From Hyaloperonospora brassicae (lineage: Eukaryota > Oomycota > Peronosporomycetes > Peronosporales > Peronosporaceae), in assembly GCA_947650285.1 (NCBI GenBank), contig CANTFL010000174.1, positions 868,001-932,000 on the forward strand: 64,000 bases of DNA. Direction: 5' to 3'. The notes beneath the pieces were generated by a model. It saw only the letters and a program-made list of their open reading frames with translations, ran no database searches and had not been told where the DNA came from. Position 1 is the first letter of the stretch. Every line of letters begins with the position of its first letter. Of the stretch, positions 43,495-55,640 are shown piece by piece. The translations under genes were made by a program, and so were the position numbers.

Positions 43495-43791
43495 ATGGAC
43501 GTCGACTTCGATATAAATGTGATCTATTCGGGGAAGTGGGACTCCCCGTCCGACTTTAAGGCTTCCGCAAATCCCGGCCATAGATCTGTGAGTGCGGGCA
43601 CGACGACTACTGTGTCTCGTGCCAGTCTCGACAAGACTGTGCGCCAAGATTTGTTAGGCTATCCCGACGAGTCTGAGGACTTATCGCGGGGATCGAGCCG
43701 ATCGTACTCGCATTTATTTGATGCGAGTGCTCATCATGAGGACGTTGGTCATCAAGACGATGCAGATGACTTTTTCACGAAGTCATCGTAA
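43495..43791 (+). CDS. E4 antisense ORF near 3' LTR
   Basis: 98 residues, antisense to pol, in the same place as E1 antisense ORF a; upstream sequence (about 43200-43260) resembles the E1 region just inside its 3' LTR. Ser/Asp-rich (DFKASANPGHRSVSAGTTTT). The upstream frame contains stops, so this is likely a decayed copy. Confidence 0.35.
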   Translation: MDVDFDINVIYSGKWDSPSDFKASANPGHRSVSAGTTTTVSRASLDKTVRQDLLGYPDESEDLSRGSSRSYSHLFDASAHHEDVGHQDDADDFFTKSS

Positions 43792-44721
43792 CCGTATAAA
43801 TTTCAGTGATTACGGCGACCGTAGTGCCATCTTTATGACAGCACTGCGCAAGAGAAGAAGAAACGTAACGTGTTATGATTTGCTTCTGAGAACAAACTAT
43901 GAGTACCTGTTTAACGCAATATAAGGCAGTCGTATTGTTATATAACCACGAATTATTGGATTCCACTCCTCAATTCGTCAAGACTACATGGTCTAATATC
44001 AGTGCGAGTGGTAATCGGACTTAGCATTTTGTGATAAAGCTATCACGAAATTTTTTACGATCCCCACTCCACCACAATGTGTATACATCGATGTCTTTTT
44101 CAGACATCGATGGTACCACGGCATCCGCAACTGAGACAAATTTCGTCGGTGCAGGCGTGAAATTCTTCATCGGCAACATTGAACATGTTAGCCGCGACTC
44201 TTGGCTGAAACAACGTATTGCAGCTCGCAATAGGTTTACACAGAACTCGTCAATCGGTGATCGGTTCAAATTTCACTAATTGTCTTGAGAGGCAGGTTTA
44301 CCTTGAATCTAAATTGGAAGGTAATTGTCAAAATTGTGTTGCCAACACTATAAGCGCCCTAGAGAGGCCCTATTGGAAGGCGCGCATCTCTTCCGAGATG
44401 TATCAAAGAATTGAGACGTTACAGTCCTTTTACGAGCGCGCTTGTATTGGTTCGGCGATGGCCCTTCATTATTAAAGGGTGCGTCATGTCGTACTTCCCC
44501 TCAATACCCGGAGAATCCACCACCAGCTAAGAGCGGGGCTACCATCTGTTCCACGAGGGTGGATTTCCCCGCCACTTGACAAGGTAACTCGTTCTTGATC
44601 CTCGGTGGTATAAATACGCTCCACAAAGAAGCTTTGACCACCGTGTGAGTCCATCAAAGAATGTTATGGAGGAGTTAAATCTTCTCCAAGTAGTCCAACT
44701 TACCATCTTGACCAACACGAG

Positions 44722-45070
44722 ATGGATAGCGCAATCGCTTCATTGCGGGAGGATTTGGAGCACGAGAGGGACAGACGGTACGCTCTGACCAATTCTGTGC
44801 GGATGAACCGCAAGGATCGTGAGGCTTATCGTGCGAAGTATCGTGCTGATTACGCCCTCGCACAGCTTTAGATCGAGCGTGATGTCTAATTCTTTCGTTG
44901 ACGAGCTGGCTACAGCTTGCAAAGAGATATCTATATTAAGTGGAGATATCTCTTCACTACGTGACTATACCGAACTCCTGGAACGCAAGCGTATGAATCT
45001 GATGGAGATTATTGAACGTGGGGTCTATCTTCATCGTCGGAATAGGCCTCATACTGATAGTATGGGCTGA
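44722..45070 (+). pseudogene. E4 antisense coiled-coil ORF (homologue of E1 antisense ORF b)
   Basis: Starts MDSAIASLREDLEHERDRRY and continues to ALAQL followed by a TAG at about 44868. After a frameshift it reads DELATACKEISILSG and LMEIIERGVYLHRRNRPHTD. It aligns along its length with the E1 antisense ORF b C-terminal half. Lies opposite the linker between the E4 integrase and chromodomain. Confidence 0.6.
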
Positions 45071-45331
45071 TACACCCCATGTGAATCGTAGGATGCGTAC
45101 GCATACTCCGCGGCAGCTCAATAGTGTTACGTTGCCTTGTCGGCGTAGCACACAAAAGGGTCCGATGTGCTTAAGCAGTAGTTTACTGCTGCGCAAATTA
45201 TTCACTGCATGTTTAGTTAGATTTACCGTAGATAGTAATTGCAAAACGCATTAAAAATGAAAGGAGATTTGCTCTTCCAATCGTGTCAGCGTCCAGTTCC
45301 TACCGGTACGCCGCGTGGGCGATGTAAGCCT

Positions 45332-46393
45332 TCACGAAATGGACCACTGATTTTGATCCAGCAGAACCTGTTTCTGTTGACAAGACATTGTTTTGTTCAA
45401 TTCGCCTTGTGCGGACTGAAAAAGTAGTCCTTTACTATTTCTGTTCATCAGCGAGGGTGTCATCATCCTCGATGGAATATTCGGTGACGATGCTGTTAAT
45501 TCTAGCTTCGGCATCGTCATGTGATCCAATAATAGCGTCATTGCTATTATTGAGATGATCGTCTTCTTACATATCGACCTAATCGACATTGGCATCATAC
45601 GTGACGACGTTAGCAACGACACGTGATGAGCAAGAGCCAAAACGTCTTTTGCTCGAGCAAGTCCCTCCCCCCTTATTCAATAGTCACACTCTATAAAGGC
45701 CGGGTAGACGCGGATGGCGTAAGACATTCACGGAGAGCAGTGTGTTTTAATTTGAAGCATGCACCGAATAATTAATGGAATATTCCGTCATCGGTAAATA
45801 TTCGCTCCATCTCGATAACGAAGGTGCGTATCCTCACAGGATCTCTTCGAGGACGCGGTTGGCACGTTGCGTTTGACCATCGGGTACGAGATGGTCAGAT
45901 GTTGACATCTTTAATCGCGTTTTGAGTGATCGGAACACGGCTGCCAAATCTCCGCCGTGAACCAAGGGTCACAATCGGATACGAGTTCACAGGGTGGCTC
46001 GTGGAGTCGAAATAACGTGTCGACAAAGACATGAGCAGAGCTATGTGCCGTGATCGACTCGGGTACGGCAGAAAGATGCACCATCTTGCTAAACCGGTCA
46101 ATGAACAGAAGAATGCCATTATTCTCGTGGTAGTCTATAGGGAAACCGAAGATATATTCCATGGGGGCGGAATTTTAGCACTATGCTGGTTCAGGTAGAA
46201 GCTGTAAGGTTGTACGGGATAAAGAACTGGTATTCGCTCGATGGAAAACGTCGCAAGCACGAATGTACTTACACATAAACCGATATTGGCAGGGCCAGTA
46301 AAAGTCACGACTTACCATATGGTAAGTCTTTTCCCCACCACGATGTCCACTTGTTGGGGCTTCGTGACACTCATACATAATGCGCGAGCACAA
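45332..46393 (-). pseudogene. pol: E4 integrase
   Basis: The zinc finger is at 46393-46181 (SGHRGGEKTYHMVSRDFYWP). The core at 46162-45911 reads YIFGFPIDYHENNGILLFID, then RFSKMVHLSAVPESITAHSS and VSDCDPWFTAEIW, with D-P-W at the second Asp. The remainder to 45332 is fragmentary. Matches E1 with independent lesions. Confidence 0.82.
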
Positions 46394-46433
46394 ACTGCTA
46401 TGAGCGGGTACTAACGGTACAAAAGCCGATAAA

Positions 46434-47334
46434 TTAATTTGGCGATTTACGATATGTATTTATCAGATTATCTATCAAACGCAGTAGATCCTTATCCTCT
46501 GCGTAGTCCTTATTTACATCGTCAAGTAGAGCTGGCGACGGCACCCTGACTGTAAGTGTCTCAACAGTAGTCTTCACCTCACTGTTTGATTGCGCGCCCG
46601 GCTCAAAATCGGGTCGGCGCGAAGGCGCATCGGCGACAACATTGAGACGTCCTGTTTTAAACTCGACGGTGAAGCTACACTCCGCGAAAAGGGCAGCCAC
46701 CTCTCCATTCTTTTCGAATTTTGTGGAATGTTTACGGCCGTGCATAGCGATGCATGGACCATATAGACAATGAACGGTATATCTTCCAAGAGATAGACAC
46801 GAAACTAACCCAGTTCAAGTTTCATGGCAAGGGGTTCCTTGTCATGCACTAGGTAATTGCGTCCAGCTGTTGCAGCTGACGCAATTGATAGCAGACGACG
46901 CACTCTGCGCCATCTGTATAAAATTGCATCAACTCACAGCTGACTTGAAATCCGCTGGCGTCACAGACCACATGAAAAGGTCTGTGCTGATCTGCAATCG
47001 CCAATATGGGCGACTGCAATAAACCTTTCTTGATGTTTTCGAGGGAACGATGACCGTAAATGTTCCATGACCACTTCACAGTTTTCTTGAGCAAGCAAGA
47101 AAGATGAACAGTCATATCGGCGTAATTGCGCGAGTACTTGTGCAAGTACGCCGCTAGTTCAAGGAACTTCCGCAGTCCCTTGACATCGACTGGCACCAGC
47201 CAGTCGGTGATCGCCTTGATCCTTTCGGGATCAGGACGTACGCCGTATTTACCCACGGTGCACCCAAGAAGTGGTATTTCGCAAACCGCGAATATACACT
47301 TCTTGAGGTTGGCGTAAAACGTATGCTTGCGCAT
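46434..47334 (-). pseudogene. pol: E4 RT connection and RNase H
   Basis: 47334-46849 reads FYANLKKCIFAVCEIPLLGC and FHVVCDASGFQVSCELMQF. 46745-46434 contains the end of RNase H and the tether (FKTGRLNVVADAPSRRPDFE). One frameshift lies near 46800. Confidence 0.85.
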
Positions 47335-47385
47335 AAATTAATCAATCTGAAGAACGTGTGTTCTATGAACTTCCACGTCCGTCTT

Positions 47386-47937
47386 TTAGTTCATAACCAG
47401 GCTAAGGACGAAGACATCGTCGAAGTAATTCGGGGCGAAATCCCGCGCAGGCATCAACAGATTTAATACACATCTGTTGAACGTGGCAGGGACATTACTC
47501 AGCCCCAGTGGCATCACTGGCCACTCCCAAAACATACCGCTGAGGGTGCTCACTGCCGTGTACGGAATAATTCGTTCACGCATGAGGATCTGATAGAAGC
47601 CGCCCATCAGATCCATGGACGAAAAGATGGCATTCTTTGACATACCATCTATGATTACGTCCTTCCTCGGTATCGGCGTCTGAGCCGGTACCGCTGCAGC
47701 ATTCAATTTGTTGAATGCGTGCACTATCCGCCACCCTCCTGTGGCCTTTCGCACACAGAAGGTCGGAGAGCTGTGAGGGGATGTTAATTTTCTCACATGG
47801 CCCACTGCAAAGCGATAGGAAAAGAACTTGTCGATCGCTAGTACCTGTTCACGAGGTAGTGGCCACTTCTTCAAACCACAGTACTTCGAGCCCGGTTTGA
47901 TCTCGACCTCATGTCGGGTTTCTTTATCCTTAGGCAA
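47386..47937 (-). pseudogene. pol: E4 reverse transcriptase
   Basis: 183-residue open stretch with SPTFCVRKATGGWRIVHAFN, IPRKDVIIDGMSKNAIFSSM and YFDD (NYFDDVFVLS). It retains the spacing before FYANLKKC that E1 has lost. Upstream it runs into the E3 insertion. Confidence 0.88.
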
Positions 47938-48053
47938 CTCGCATGTTAACTATTCAAATGATACATCGTTGAACTAAATAAAATCCTTATACAAAGGATT
48001 TGCCTGAAGCGACTTCCAGAATTGAGACGTGTATCGCTCAATCCGATTCTTCG

Positions 48054-49306
48054 TGTGGTAAAGCGACTATGGAAATTCTCTATAGAGGGACTGATCGCAT
48101 TACCGTTATGTACGAGCCAGTTAACGGTTGGCGGCCCGATCCTACATCTGGTCAGATCGCGTCCATTGAACAATCAGACTAAAATGGATATCAGATTGGG
48201 CAGGTTGGGACCTGCGGTATTGGATTCAGGTATGAGGCGGAAGGTAACGTTGGCGATCAGTCGATCAAGAAGGGAACCGCGATCAGCAAGGCAATCGCGA
48301 TCAAGGAGGCGATCGTGATCGTGATTAGTGATCGAGATCGTGATCAGTGATCAGGTACGCGATCGAGATCAAGTGTATGATCGAGATCAGGTTGGTGCGG
48401 AGCACACCATGTGATTCGCGATCAACAAGGCGATCACGATCAGGAAGAGATCGAGATCGTGATCAGGGATCGGGTATGTGATCGCGATCAAGTTGGTGTG
48501 GAGAACACCATGTGATCCGCGATCAGCAAGACGATCACGATCAGGAAGTGATCGAGATCGTGATCAGTGATCAGGTATGTGATCGCGATCAGACAAGCAT
48601 AGCAGGTGTGGGCCACGCAAGTACAAGATCGCTACCGTCTAGAGAGAGCGACATGTGGCAAACGATGTCCAAGACATGGGGATAGGGATAGGGTTGTTGG
48701 GTTTGATTGGTTAACATTAAACAGAGCTCAATTTGCTTCAAAGTACACGTGTCGACTTTTCCTCCAAGTGGATCATTGGGCCCCCGACGTCAAGGAAAGG
48801 TTTACATACTTCAATCAAGTGATATCCCTGGATCGTTTGGCCAGGGATCAAGAACTCTCAAACAACACCCTAACTGCGACTGGACGCAGGAAACCCTTTG
48901 TGGTTGAGGACCCAAAATCGCGAGACGGCTCAGGTGGTCAGAAGGCTCGCGAATCAATATCGACATTTTACAAGGCGATCTGTTACAGATCAGGGTGACT
49001 CATACCGAGCACCCGACAAGCATACAAGTGATAGCGTGACGAATTCTACAAGATCACGTCAACCCCGACCGTGGTGTGAAGATTTCCACACCGTGATCGA
49101 ACCTCGACCCCATCGCAAACACGGTCGAGTTTTCCATTGACACGAGTCCACCTAGAAGAGTGCAACCCGCCCCACCGACGTGTACACAAGGTGAGGGAGG
49201 CAATCAAGAACACGTAATCGGAGTACCCCCTCCGTTAGTCGGCCGATCGGGCGCCAGTGGAGAGTTGGGATCGACTCCTCAAAAGAGCGATCACTAATCC
49301 ACGACA
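48054..49306 (+). repeat. E3 5' LTR
   Basis: 1,253 bp, from TGTGGTAAAG to CCACGACA. It contains about three tandem units of 101-119 bp (starting at 48330, 48449 and 48550), dominated by GATC tetramers, with 33 GATC between about 48254 and 48593. A 130-codon frame at 48606-48998 is kept in both LTRs but shows no protein-level constraint against the solo LTR. Confidence 0.93.
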
Positions 49307-49307
49307 A

Positions 49308-49325
49308 TGGTGCGCGTGCCCGGAT
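49308..49325 (+). other. E3 primer-binding site
   Basis: TGGTGCGCGTGCCCGGATCC starts one base after the 5' LTR, the canonical position of a tRNA primer site ending in the CCA complement TGG. Confidence 0.55.
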
Positions 49326-49571
49326 CCTCTGGTGACTCGGGATTTTTCCTTGAGTCCCTGAGTGAAGATGCGAAGATAAAAAATGAACCTGGGTTGGAAG
49401 CGTCGAAGGTCAAAAAAATGCCACAGATGCGTGAGTCTTAAATAATCCCAATTCATCAGAGTACTGGATGGGGCTCTAATGACAAGATAATATATGAGGA
49501 AAATTGATCGCTCGATTTGAAATAAAAACCTCGATTCCCTTCTGAGGTTCCTTCGGGGACCACTGCTGATC

Positions 49572-51440
49572 GTGCTAAAAATGTATGATTCGCAGGGTAA
49601 AAATCTATCGGTGAAAACCAAGCAAAAGTTAGCCAAAGTCACACCATCGATATCTATAAATGATCGGTCGAGGACTGTGAGGGTGAACGAAACAACGACC
49701 GAGCCCGATCAGCGTGATCACGTTGAAAACAAGATCCCAATCCGTTTAAGTTCGCGGAAGACGAGATCAAGATGGAAGGGTGGCAATATGAAGAATGACC
49801 AAGATGTAAGAGTGGAAGATGCTCAAGATTCTACTATCAAGCGACCCCGTAATCCAAGTGCTGAAGCCAAATTTGATCGACGAGATTCAAGGTCCGGTAT
49901 CGACCCCGGCAAGTGCATCGAACAGGCTGGAAGGAATCAATGAAATCATGCGACTTTTGCATGAAGCTGAATTTGTGGCGGAGATGATCGATGTGAAAAG
50001 GTCGTTGGATTTTGATCAAGATCAAATTACCTGCGCTTGTAGATCATTGTACGAGAAGCTGATCCCTCTCACAGGCAAAGACAGATTCGAAGATCAAGCG
50101 AGTACCGCGATCGCGGACATGACGAAGGAATACTACACCGGATCATCGCAGTATGCCTCAGCGGGTTTCGAGATTGACTCAGGCGCCTCGATAGGCATTC
50201 AACGGATGTCACTAGGCCTTAGTGGTTCCGCTCATCTGTATGATTGCGCCAAAGGAATCAGGGCTGAGCCGCGATCGGCAGCTATATGCACCAATGGAAA
50301 TGACGCAGTGGCCTTACAAGGACATCTGCTGTCCCACATTGATAACGCAATGGAGCGATTAAGACTGAGGCAGCGGAGTCAAGCCTGTCAAGCGATCTAC
50401 CCACGTCAAGCGATCAATATGACAAGAGCGCGAGAGACATACCTTTAGGATGTTGACCTTGAGTTGGTCGGATCGCGTCAAGGTTAATCAGACTTTGGCG
50501 ATCACGGAGGACATACCCCGTACAAATCGCAGCGGGAAGACCCGAAGCGGCCATTAATGGCGCCTGCAGATGTGTAAATAAATCAAGGGCCGTCTCCTCA
50601 GCGTTTTTGTTTCCCGGTGATAGGCGAGCTAACGTAAATTATAAACACAGACCGAGACGAAGTTCGCGCCAGAATCTGGATCAGCAAGGCCAAGTTGGCG
50701 TTCCTAAAGGACCAAATACGAGATGAAAAGAAATGCCTGTAGTTCGGTGATCTACTGACGGGACCGGCACAGAATTGTCACAATCAACTGAGTCGCACTA
50801 CTCGTCGCATGTGGAAAGATCTGCTGGAAGGTTTTATGCTGCAATATGGAGGGCACGGCGTGTCAAATTCCAGACAGTGTTACCACGCACGCAAACGACC
50901 GGATGAAACCCCGCTAGAGTATTTACACCGATTGAATGGGGTAGCGAACTGAGTCAAGTTCGCGATTCGAGAAGGAAGACAGGCTACGCTGCTTAAACAA
51001 GTGGAACATTTTATTTCTACGCTGAACGATCTCGATTTAGCAAAACAATTGACTCTACTGCGATTTTCGGACGCCGACGACATGGAAGAGACGTTGCGTG
51101 CGTATCAGCGGATGGCAAACCGATACACAAAGGCGTCAATGGGATCGGGAAAGTTTCATCAGCGATCAAAAGTTTATGCTGATCAGGTGCCGTCAAAATC
51201 AACCCTAGCCGTACTAGCGATCAGGGTGGAAAGCGAGAGCAGTTGTTCGGAGTCGGATCCAAGCGGATTGGAAGAGAACGTGGACCGGCGCAGAGTTTGT
51301 GCAACTACCGTCCCCACTCGAGTGCAATCAAACGAAGATCTTCGTATTTCGCATGAAGAAGCTGATCCGGAAGAGTTACGCGATCACGGAGAGCGATCGA
51401 AACCGTGCACTCACTGTGGATAGATCAAGCATATTGATCC
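49572..51440 (+). pseudogene. gag: E3 Gag region
   Basis: Open pieces at 49572-49943, 49819-50448 and 51001-51423. The last resembles a gag core C-terminus (QLTLLRFSDADDMEETLRAY). It ends at CTHCG with a stop, where a CCHC knuckle would be expected, and KHIDPGFWKRL follows in the next codons. Fragmented by stops; N-terminal part unrecognised. Confidence 0.6.
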
Positions 51441-51884
51441 TGGCTTCTGGAAGCGATTAACTTGACAGAGCTGCGGCCGTTAAGGACATCCATCGGACAA
51501 GTGTTTAATAAGCGTGTGCAGCTTGTGGAATAGTGCATGAGAGTAGCGAGTGCCCTTCGGAAAAGCTCTACAACTTGATGCGCTAGTGGTATGTGCCTAC
51601 CAACCACGCAAGAATGTTTCCGTCCGAGGTGAAGCAGATGTTAAACTAGGACGCTCGCCAGGATGGAATCTGGTACGAGCCGAGCGTTCTAGGCTCTGCA
51701 TATATGCATTCGTTGAGAAACAAGTAATTATTCAAAAGGTCAACAATCAGGCCAAGCCGATTGCAAATACACGTATTGATTCAACATGTGTCTCGGCGAC
51801 TTCAAGTATTCAACGAATTGATGAATACACCCGATCAGCCGTGAAGATGGAGCTCGATCTCGCACCAGGGAGATTACGTGGGTA

Positions 51885-52430
51885 TTGAAAATACCACATT
51901 CTGAGAAGTGGTTCAAGCAGGCTAAAGCGGTTGGCAAGATCAATAATGAGAGGGCCGCTATGCTGTTTGATTTCGGTGCTGAAGTGTCAATCATCGACAA
52001 TACCTTTGCTCGTAAGGTAGGGTGCATGATCGACGAGATCCAGACTCAAGAATGTGTCGGCATAGAGTAAAATGCATACATGACAATTGGACGCACGAAG
52101 ATCAAGATTATATTGGACGGCTCACTAGTGTATTATTTCGACGTATGGGTCGGTGATCAAGTCGGTGAAGAGGCTATATTGGGTATGGATATCATGATTC
52201 CGGCGGGGATTCGCTTGGATCTAGCGGACGGAACGCTGTGTCTGCCCGATCTAGTCCGCATTGGTCTAGCGGGTCGTAAGCCACTTTATAGATCGACCAT
52301 CCAAGCGATCAACCTGAATGATCAACACGTGGTTATACCGGTAGGTAAATCAACAGAAGTGAGAATAGGTATCGCGCCGCCAAGAGCTAAACTGTGGGTA
52401 AGACATAACGTGGAGTGGTACCAACTGTGA
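51885..52430 (+). pseudogene. pol: E3 aspartic protease
   Basis: 51885-52070 has AAMLFDFGAEVSIIDNTFAR, with D-F-G-A in place of D-S/T-G-A. After a stop, 52080-52430 continues with EEAILGMDIMIPAGIRLDLA, the retropepsin ILG motif. The replaced active-site residue and the stop suggest inactivity. Confidence 0.75.
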
Positions 52431-52558
52431 CTACCGGGCCTGGCAGGATCAACTATCTACAGCTGACAAACCTATGTGATCGCGAGGTGATTTTACACTG
52501 GGGAACCCCATTAGGGCTGTGGATCATAGCGGACACGATACCTCGATCGCAGGGGTAG

Positions 52559-53288
52559 GTGTCTGTGGGGTCGCGACGTTATAACGAGTGGCAGACATTA
52601 GCATTCGAGGCTACAACTGATCGAGAAAAAGTCTCACCCGCAACGTATGAAGGGCCATTGGTTGATCAGCGATCATATCCTACGCCGCGAAAAGAATTGA
52701 AACGCCAAGAAGTGGAGACAGAAAAAGAGGCGAACAACTGCAGTGCTGACAAGTCACAATCTGGTCAAAACGTGATCGACGAAGATTTGATGCACTACAT
52801 AGACGAGAGTGAAAACATCGATCGCGCTATGAAGAGTGATCAAAGGTTTATCAAGGTAGTTGCGACGGAAAATACAAATGACGAGACGCGAGACGATAAG
52901 CGTGTGCAAACCGGGTCAAAGGAACCTAGCACAGTGGTGACGCCGACCGTGACAGGGAGAACCAATTGCGAGGAGCCTGATCGAGGATAGAGAAGTCCCA
53001 TCGATCAATTAGACGCGATACCTACCATGGATGGTGATGGACAAAATCGGTCCAGAAATTAGTCTGAAGAGATCGCGAGGGCCACAGCAGAGCGGTGTAT
53101 TTAGGCCCGAGGAAGAATTTTGTCAACCAACGAAGTTTTCTTCGTCGATCTCTACGAACCAAGGGTGCAGGAGGGGTGATCAGTCACAAGATCGGCATTA
53201 TAAGTCAACCCCTGAAGTAAAGATGGTCGACGCAAAAGATATCGTGCGAGGTATCAGCGATTTGCTGCAAGGAGAGTCCCGCTGTTAG
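52559..53288 (+). pseudogene. E3 protease-RT spacer ORFs
   Basis: Charged, low-similarity frames (52559-52990 and 53031-53288) between protease and RT, rich in Glu/Lys/Asp. No domain recognised. Confidence 0.4.
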
Positions 53289-53561
53289 ACAGACGGGAAT
53301 GCGATCAGAGATTTTGAGCTACAGGAAAAGTACGATCGACTGGTGAAACGGAATGACGTCGTGGCGATCGGAAAGGAAAAGACGGGGGTGAAATCGCTTA
53401 CCTAGTCGACGTACCGTAACGAAAGTGGAAGGTTGTATACTTAGGATGTCGATCAGCACATGACGATCCTACCGGAAGTTGTTACATTGACGGCCGAGAT
53501 ATCTTTAAAGGACATTAGAGTGGGTGTACCAGGAGAGTAACTGTCAAGTGATCAAGACACG

Positions 53562-54540
53562 TTGCGACAACTAATATGGGCGAATCGCCATTTGCAAATC
53601 GTCAAAGGTAATGCCCTACCCCCTGCGGCTCGTGGAGCGGTCTGTGACATTGATGTCGGAGGCGCTAACCCGATCGCACAGAGGGTGCGATCGGCCGCTC
53701 CCAAATTTAGCGAAAAGCTAGCTGATCTGATCAAGGGACTATTGACGGCGCAGATAATTTTCCAGTCCACTTCTCCGTGGGCATCACCGATCGTGGTGAT
53801 CATAAAGAAGAATGGAGAAGATATTCGATTATGTATCGACCATAGACGAGTTAATCAGCTGACTAGATTGATATTTACCCCCATGCCTTTGACCAGTAAC
53901 TTGCTGCAAGATATGGGTTTAGCAATGTGGCACCGTTCCTTAGAAATGACAAGTGGTTTCTAAATCGTGGAGATGACGGAGCGAGCCAGATAAATTTCGG
54001 CGTTTATTACACCAGCAGGACTGTTTGGATGACTAAGGATGCCGTTTGGATTGACGAACGCACCGCAGATTTACCAACAACTGATCGACAATGCGTTTTA
54101 TGGATATTTGAAGATTGGTACACGTCCAACTACAATCACCTCGAGATCACCAAATCTAATCGACGTGTTTACCGACGGGGAACCGGATTCTGACATGAAG
54201 ACGTCGGTCCTTGGTCGAAGATCATACATCGACGATATACTGATACCGGCCGCGTCGTCTGAATCTCTCTACCGCAAAGTGAACGATTGTTGAACGTGTG
54301 TAATCAATATAATTTATAAATCAGTCTGGCTAAGAGCTTTTGGGGGCGACGCAAGGTAGACTACCTGGGTCATCAAGTGTATCTGGCTGGATTCGATACG
54401 AACCCAAAGAATTTAGGGTCATTAGTAAACACATCATTTCCTCGCTCCCTACGATCGATGCAATCGTTTCTAGGGATCCTCAACTATACCATCGATTTAT
54501 CGAAGACTTTCCAGGGTACGCCTCATACTGTATGAATTAC
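53562..54540 (+). pseudogene. pol: E3 reverse transcriptase
   Basis: 53562-53963 carries TSPWASPIVVIIKKNGEDIR and LCIDHRRVNQLT. After frameshifts, 54039-54293 reads MPFGLTNAPQIYQQLIDNA and catalytic YIDD (RSYIDDILIPAASSE). Thumb remnants (VDYLGHQVYLAGFD) follow to about 54540. Confidence 0.82.
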
Positions 54541-54639
54541 GAGATGCCAATTTCCATGAGATCCGTCGAGCGTATGACGACCCAAGGACAGTGGGGGTTG
54601 CAGGGAGATCTCGGATGTGTCATACTGCCCATAAAAGCG

Positions 54640-54975
54640 ATCAGAAATTGCACCCAATTCCTGGCGACAATCAGGAATTGCATCCAATTGCTGGGGGCGA
54701 TCAGGAATCACACCCAATTGCTGAGGTCGATTAGAAATCACAACCCAATTGCTGAGGTCGATCAGGAATCGACCCCAATTGCTGAGGTTGATCAGTAATA
54801 ACACCCGATCGCTGAGGTCGATCAGGAATCGCACCCAATTGCTGATGTCGATCAGAAATCGCACCCAATTACTGAGGTCGATCAGGAATCGCACCCAATC
54901 CCTGATGACGATCAGGAATTGCATCCAATCGCTGGGGGCGGTCAGGAATCGCATCCAATTTGCTGAATGCGATCA
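54640..54975 (+). repeat. 30-bp minisatellite inside E3 pol
   Basis: About eleven imperfect tandem copies of a 30-bp unit (GAGGTCGATCAGGAATCGCA plus CCCAATTGCT). The unit is ten codons, so it is frame-neutral; one frame repeats EVDQESHPIA. Lies between the RT thumb and RNase H. Confidence 0.92.
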
Positions 54976-55151
54976 GGACCCGGAAGGCAGGAGTCGCTAG
55001 GATAAAGCAACGATCGCGTTCACTTTGTTGAATCAGAAGATAGCGACTACATCCATTTTGAAACACTTTGACCCGGAGCGACCGCCAGTGATTGTTTTGT
55101 ACGCCAGCAAGTGGGTTGTGTCGGCTGCATTGCTGCAGAAACATGTAGGAG

Positions 55152-55640
55152 GTGTACTGGTCGGTCAATTTTTCAAGCCGTACACTGAAGCTTAACGAAA
55201 TTAACTATGGCATGGTGGAGAAGGAGGTGCTAGCATTGCTAAGGATGCTAGGTATATGCTATACCATGCTGGTGTCTATTGAGATCACCGTGCTGACGCG
55301 TTATTCAACATTAGCCGGGTTGCTCCAATCTTCCGGTCTCAATGGGAGATTTGGACGATGGGCTGCGTTGTTATCAAACTGGGAGCTGGAGATTCATCGA
55401 TGTGAGAAGAGTGAAGATGAGATACTGGTTACTCTGGCAGCGAGCATAACTTCTCGACAGGAAGTGGATGAGATGTTGATCGCGATCGCGCCAAAGAAAC
55501 AACCACGACAAACGATCAGTATGCCTACACTTACGGTCGAAGAGGAGAGAAATATCTGGGTGGCTAGTTTTGATGGGTCTGCTAGAGTAAAGAGAAAGTG
55601 TGGAGCATGCAGCGCGATCGTATGGAGATTATTAGGTTGA
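55152..55640 (+). pseudogene. pol: E3 first RNase H region
   Basis: Contains YWSVNFSSRTLKLNEINYGM and VEKEVLALLRMLGICYTML, the Gypsy RNase H/connection pattern, then GLNGRFGRWAALLSNWELEI. The end (WVASFDGSARVKRKCGACSA) begins a second RNase H, broken by a stop at 55638. Confidence 0.78.

Noticed and set aside
48606..48998. 130-codon ORF inside the E3 LTR, repeated at 58760-59152 and partly in the solo LTR
   Set aside because: The similarity between LTRs is recent common ancestry. Against the older solo LTR, changes in the frame are at least as often non-synonymous as synonymous, so there is no sign of protein selection.
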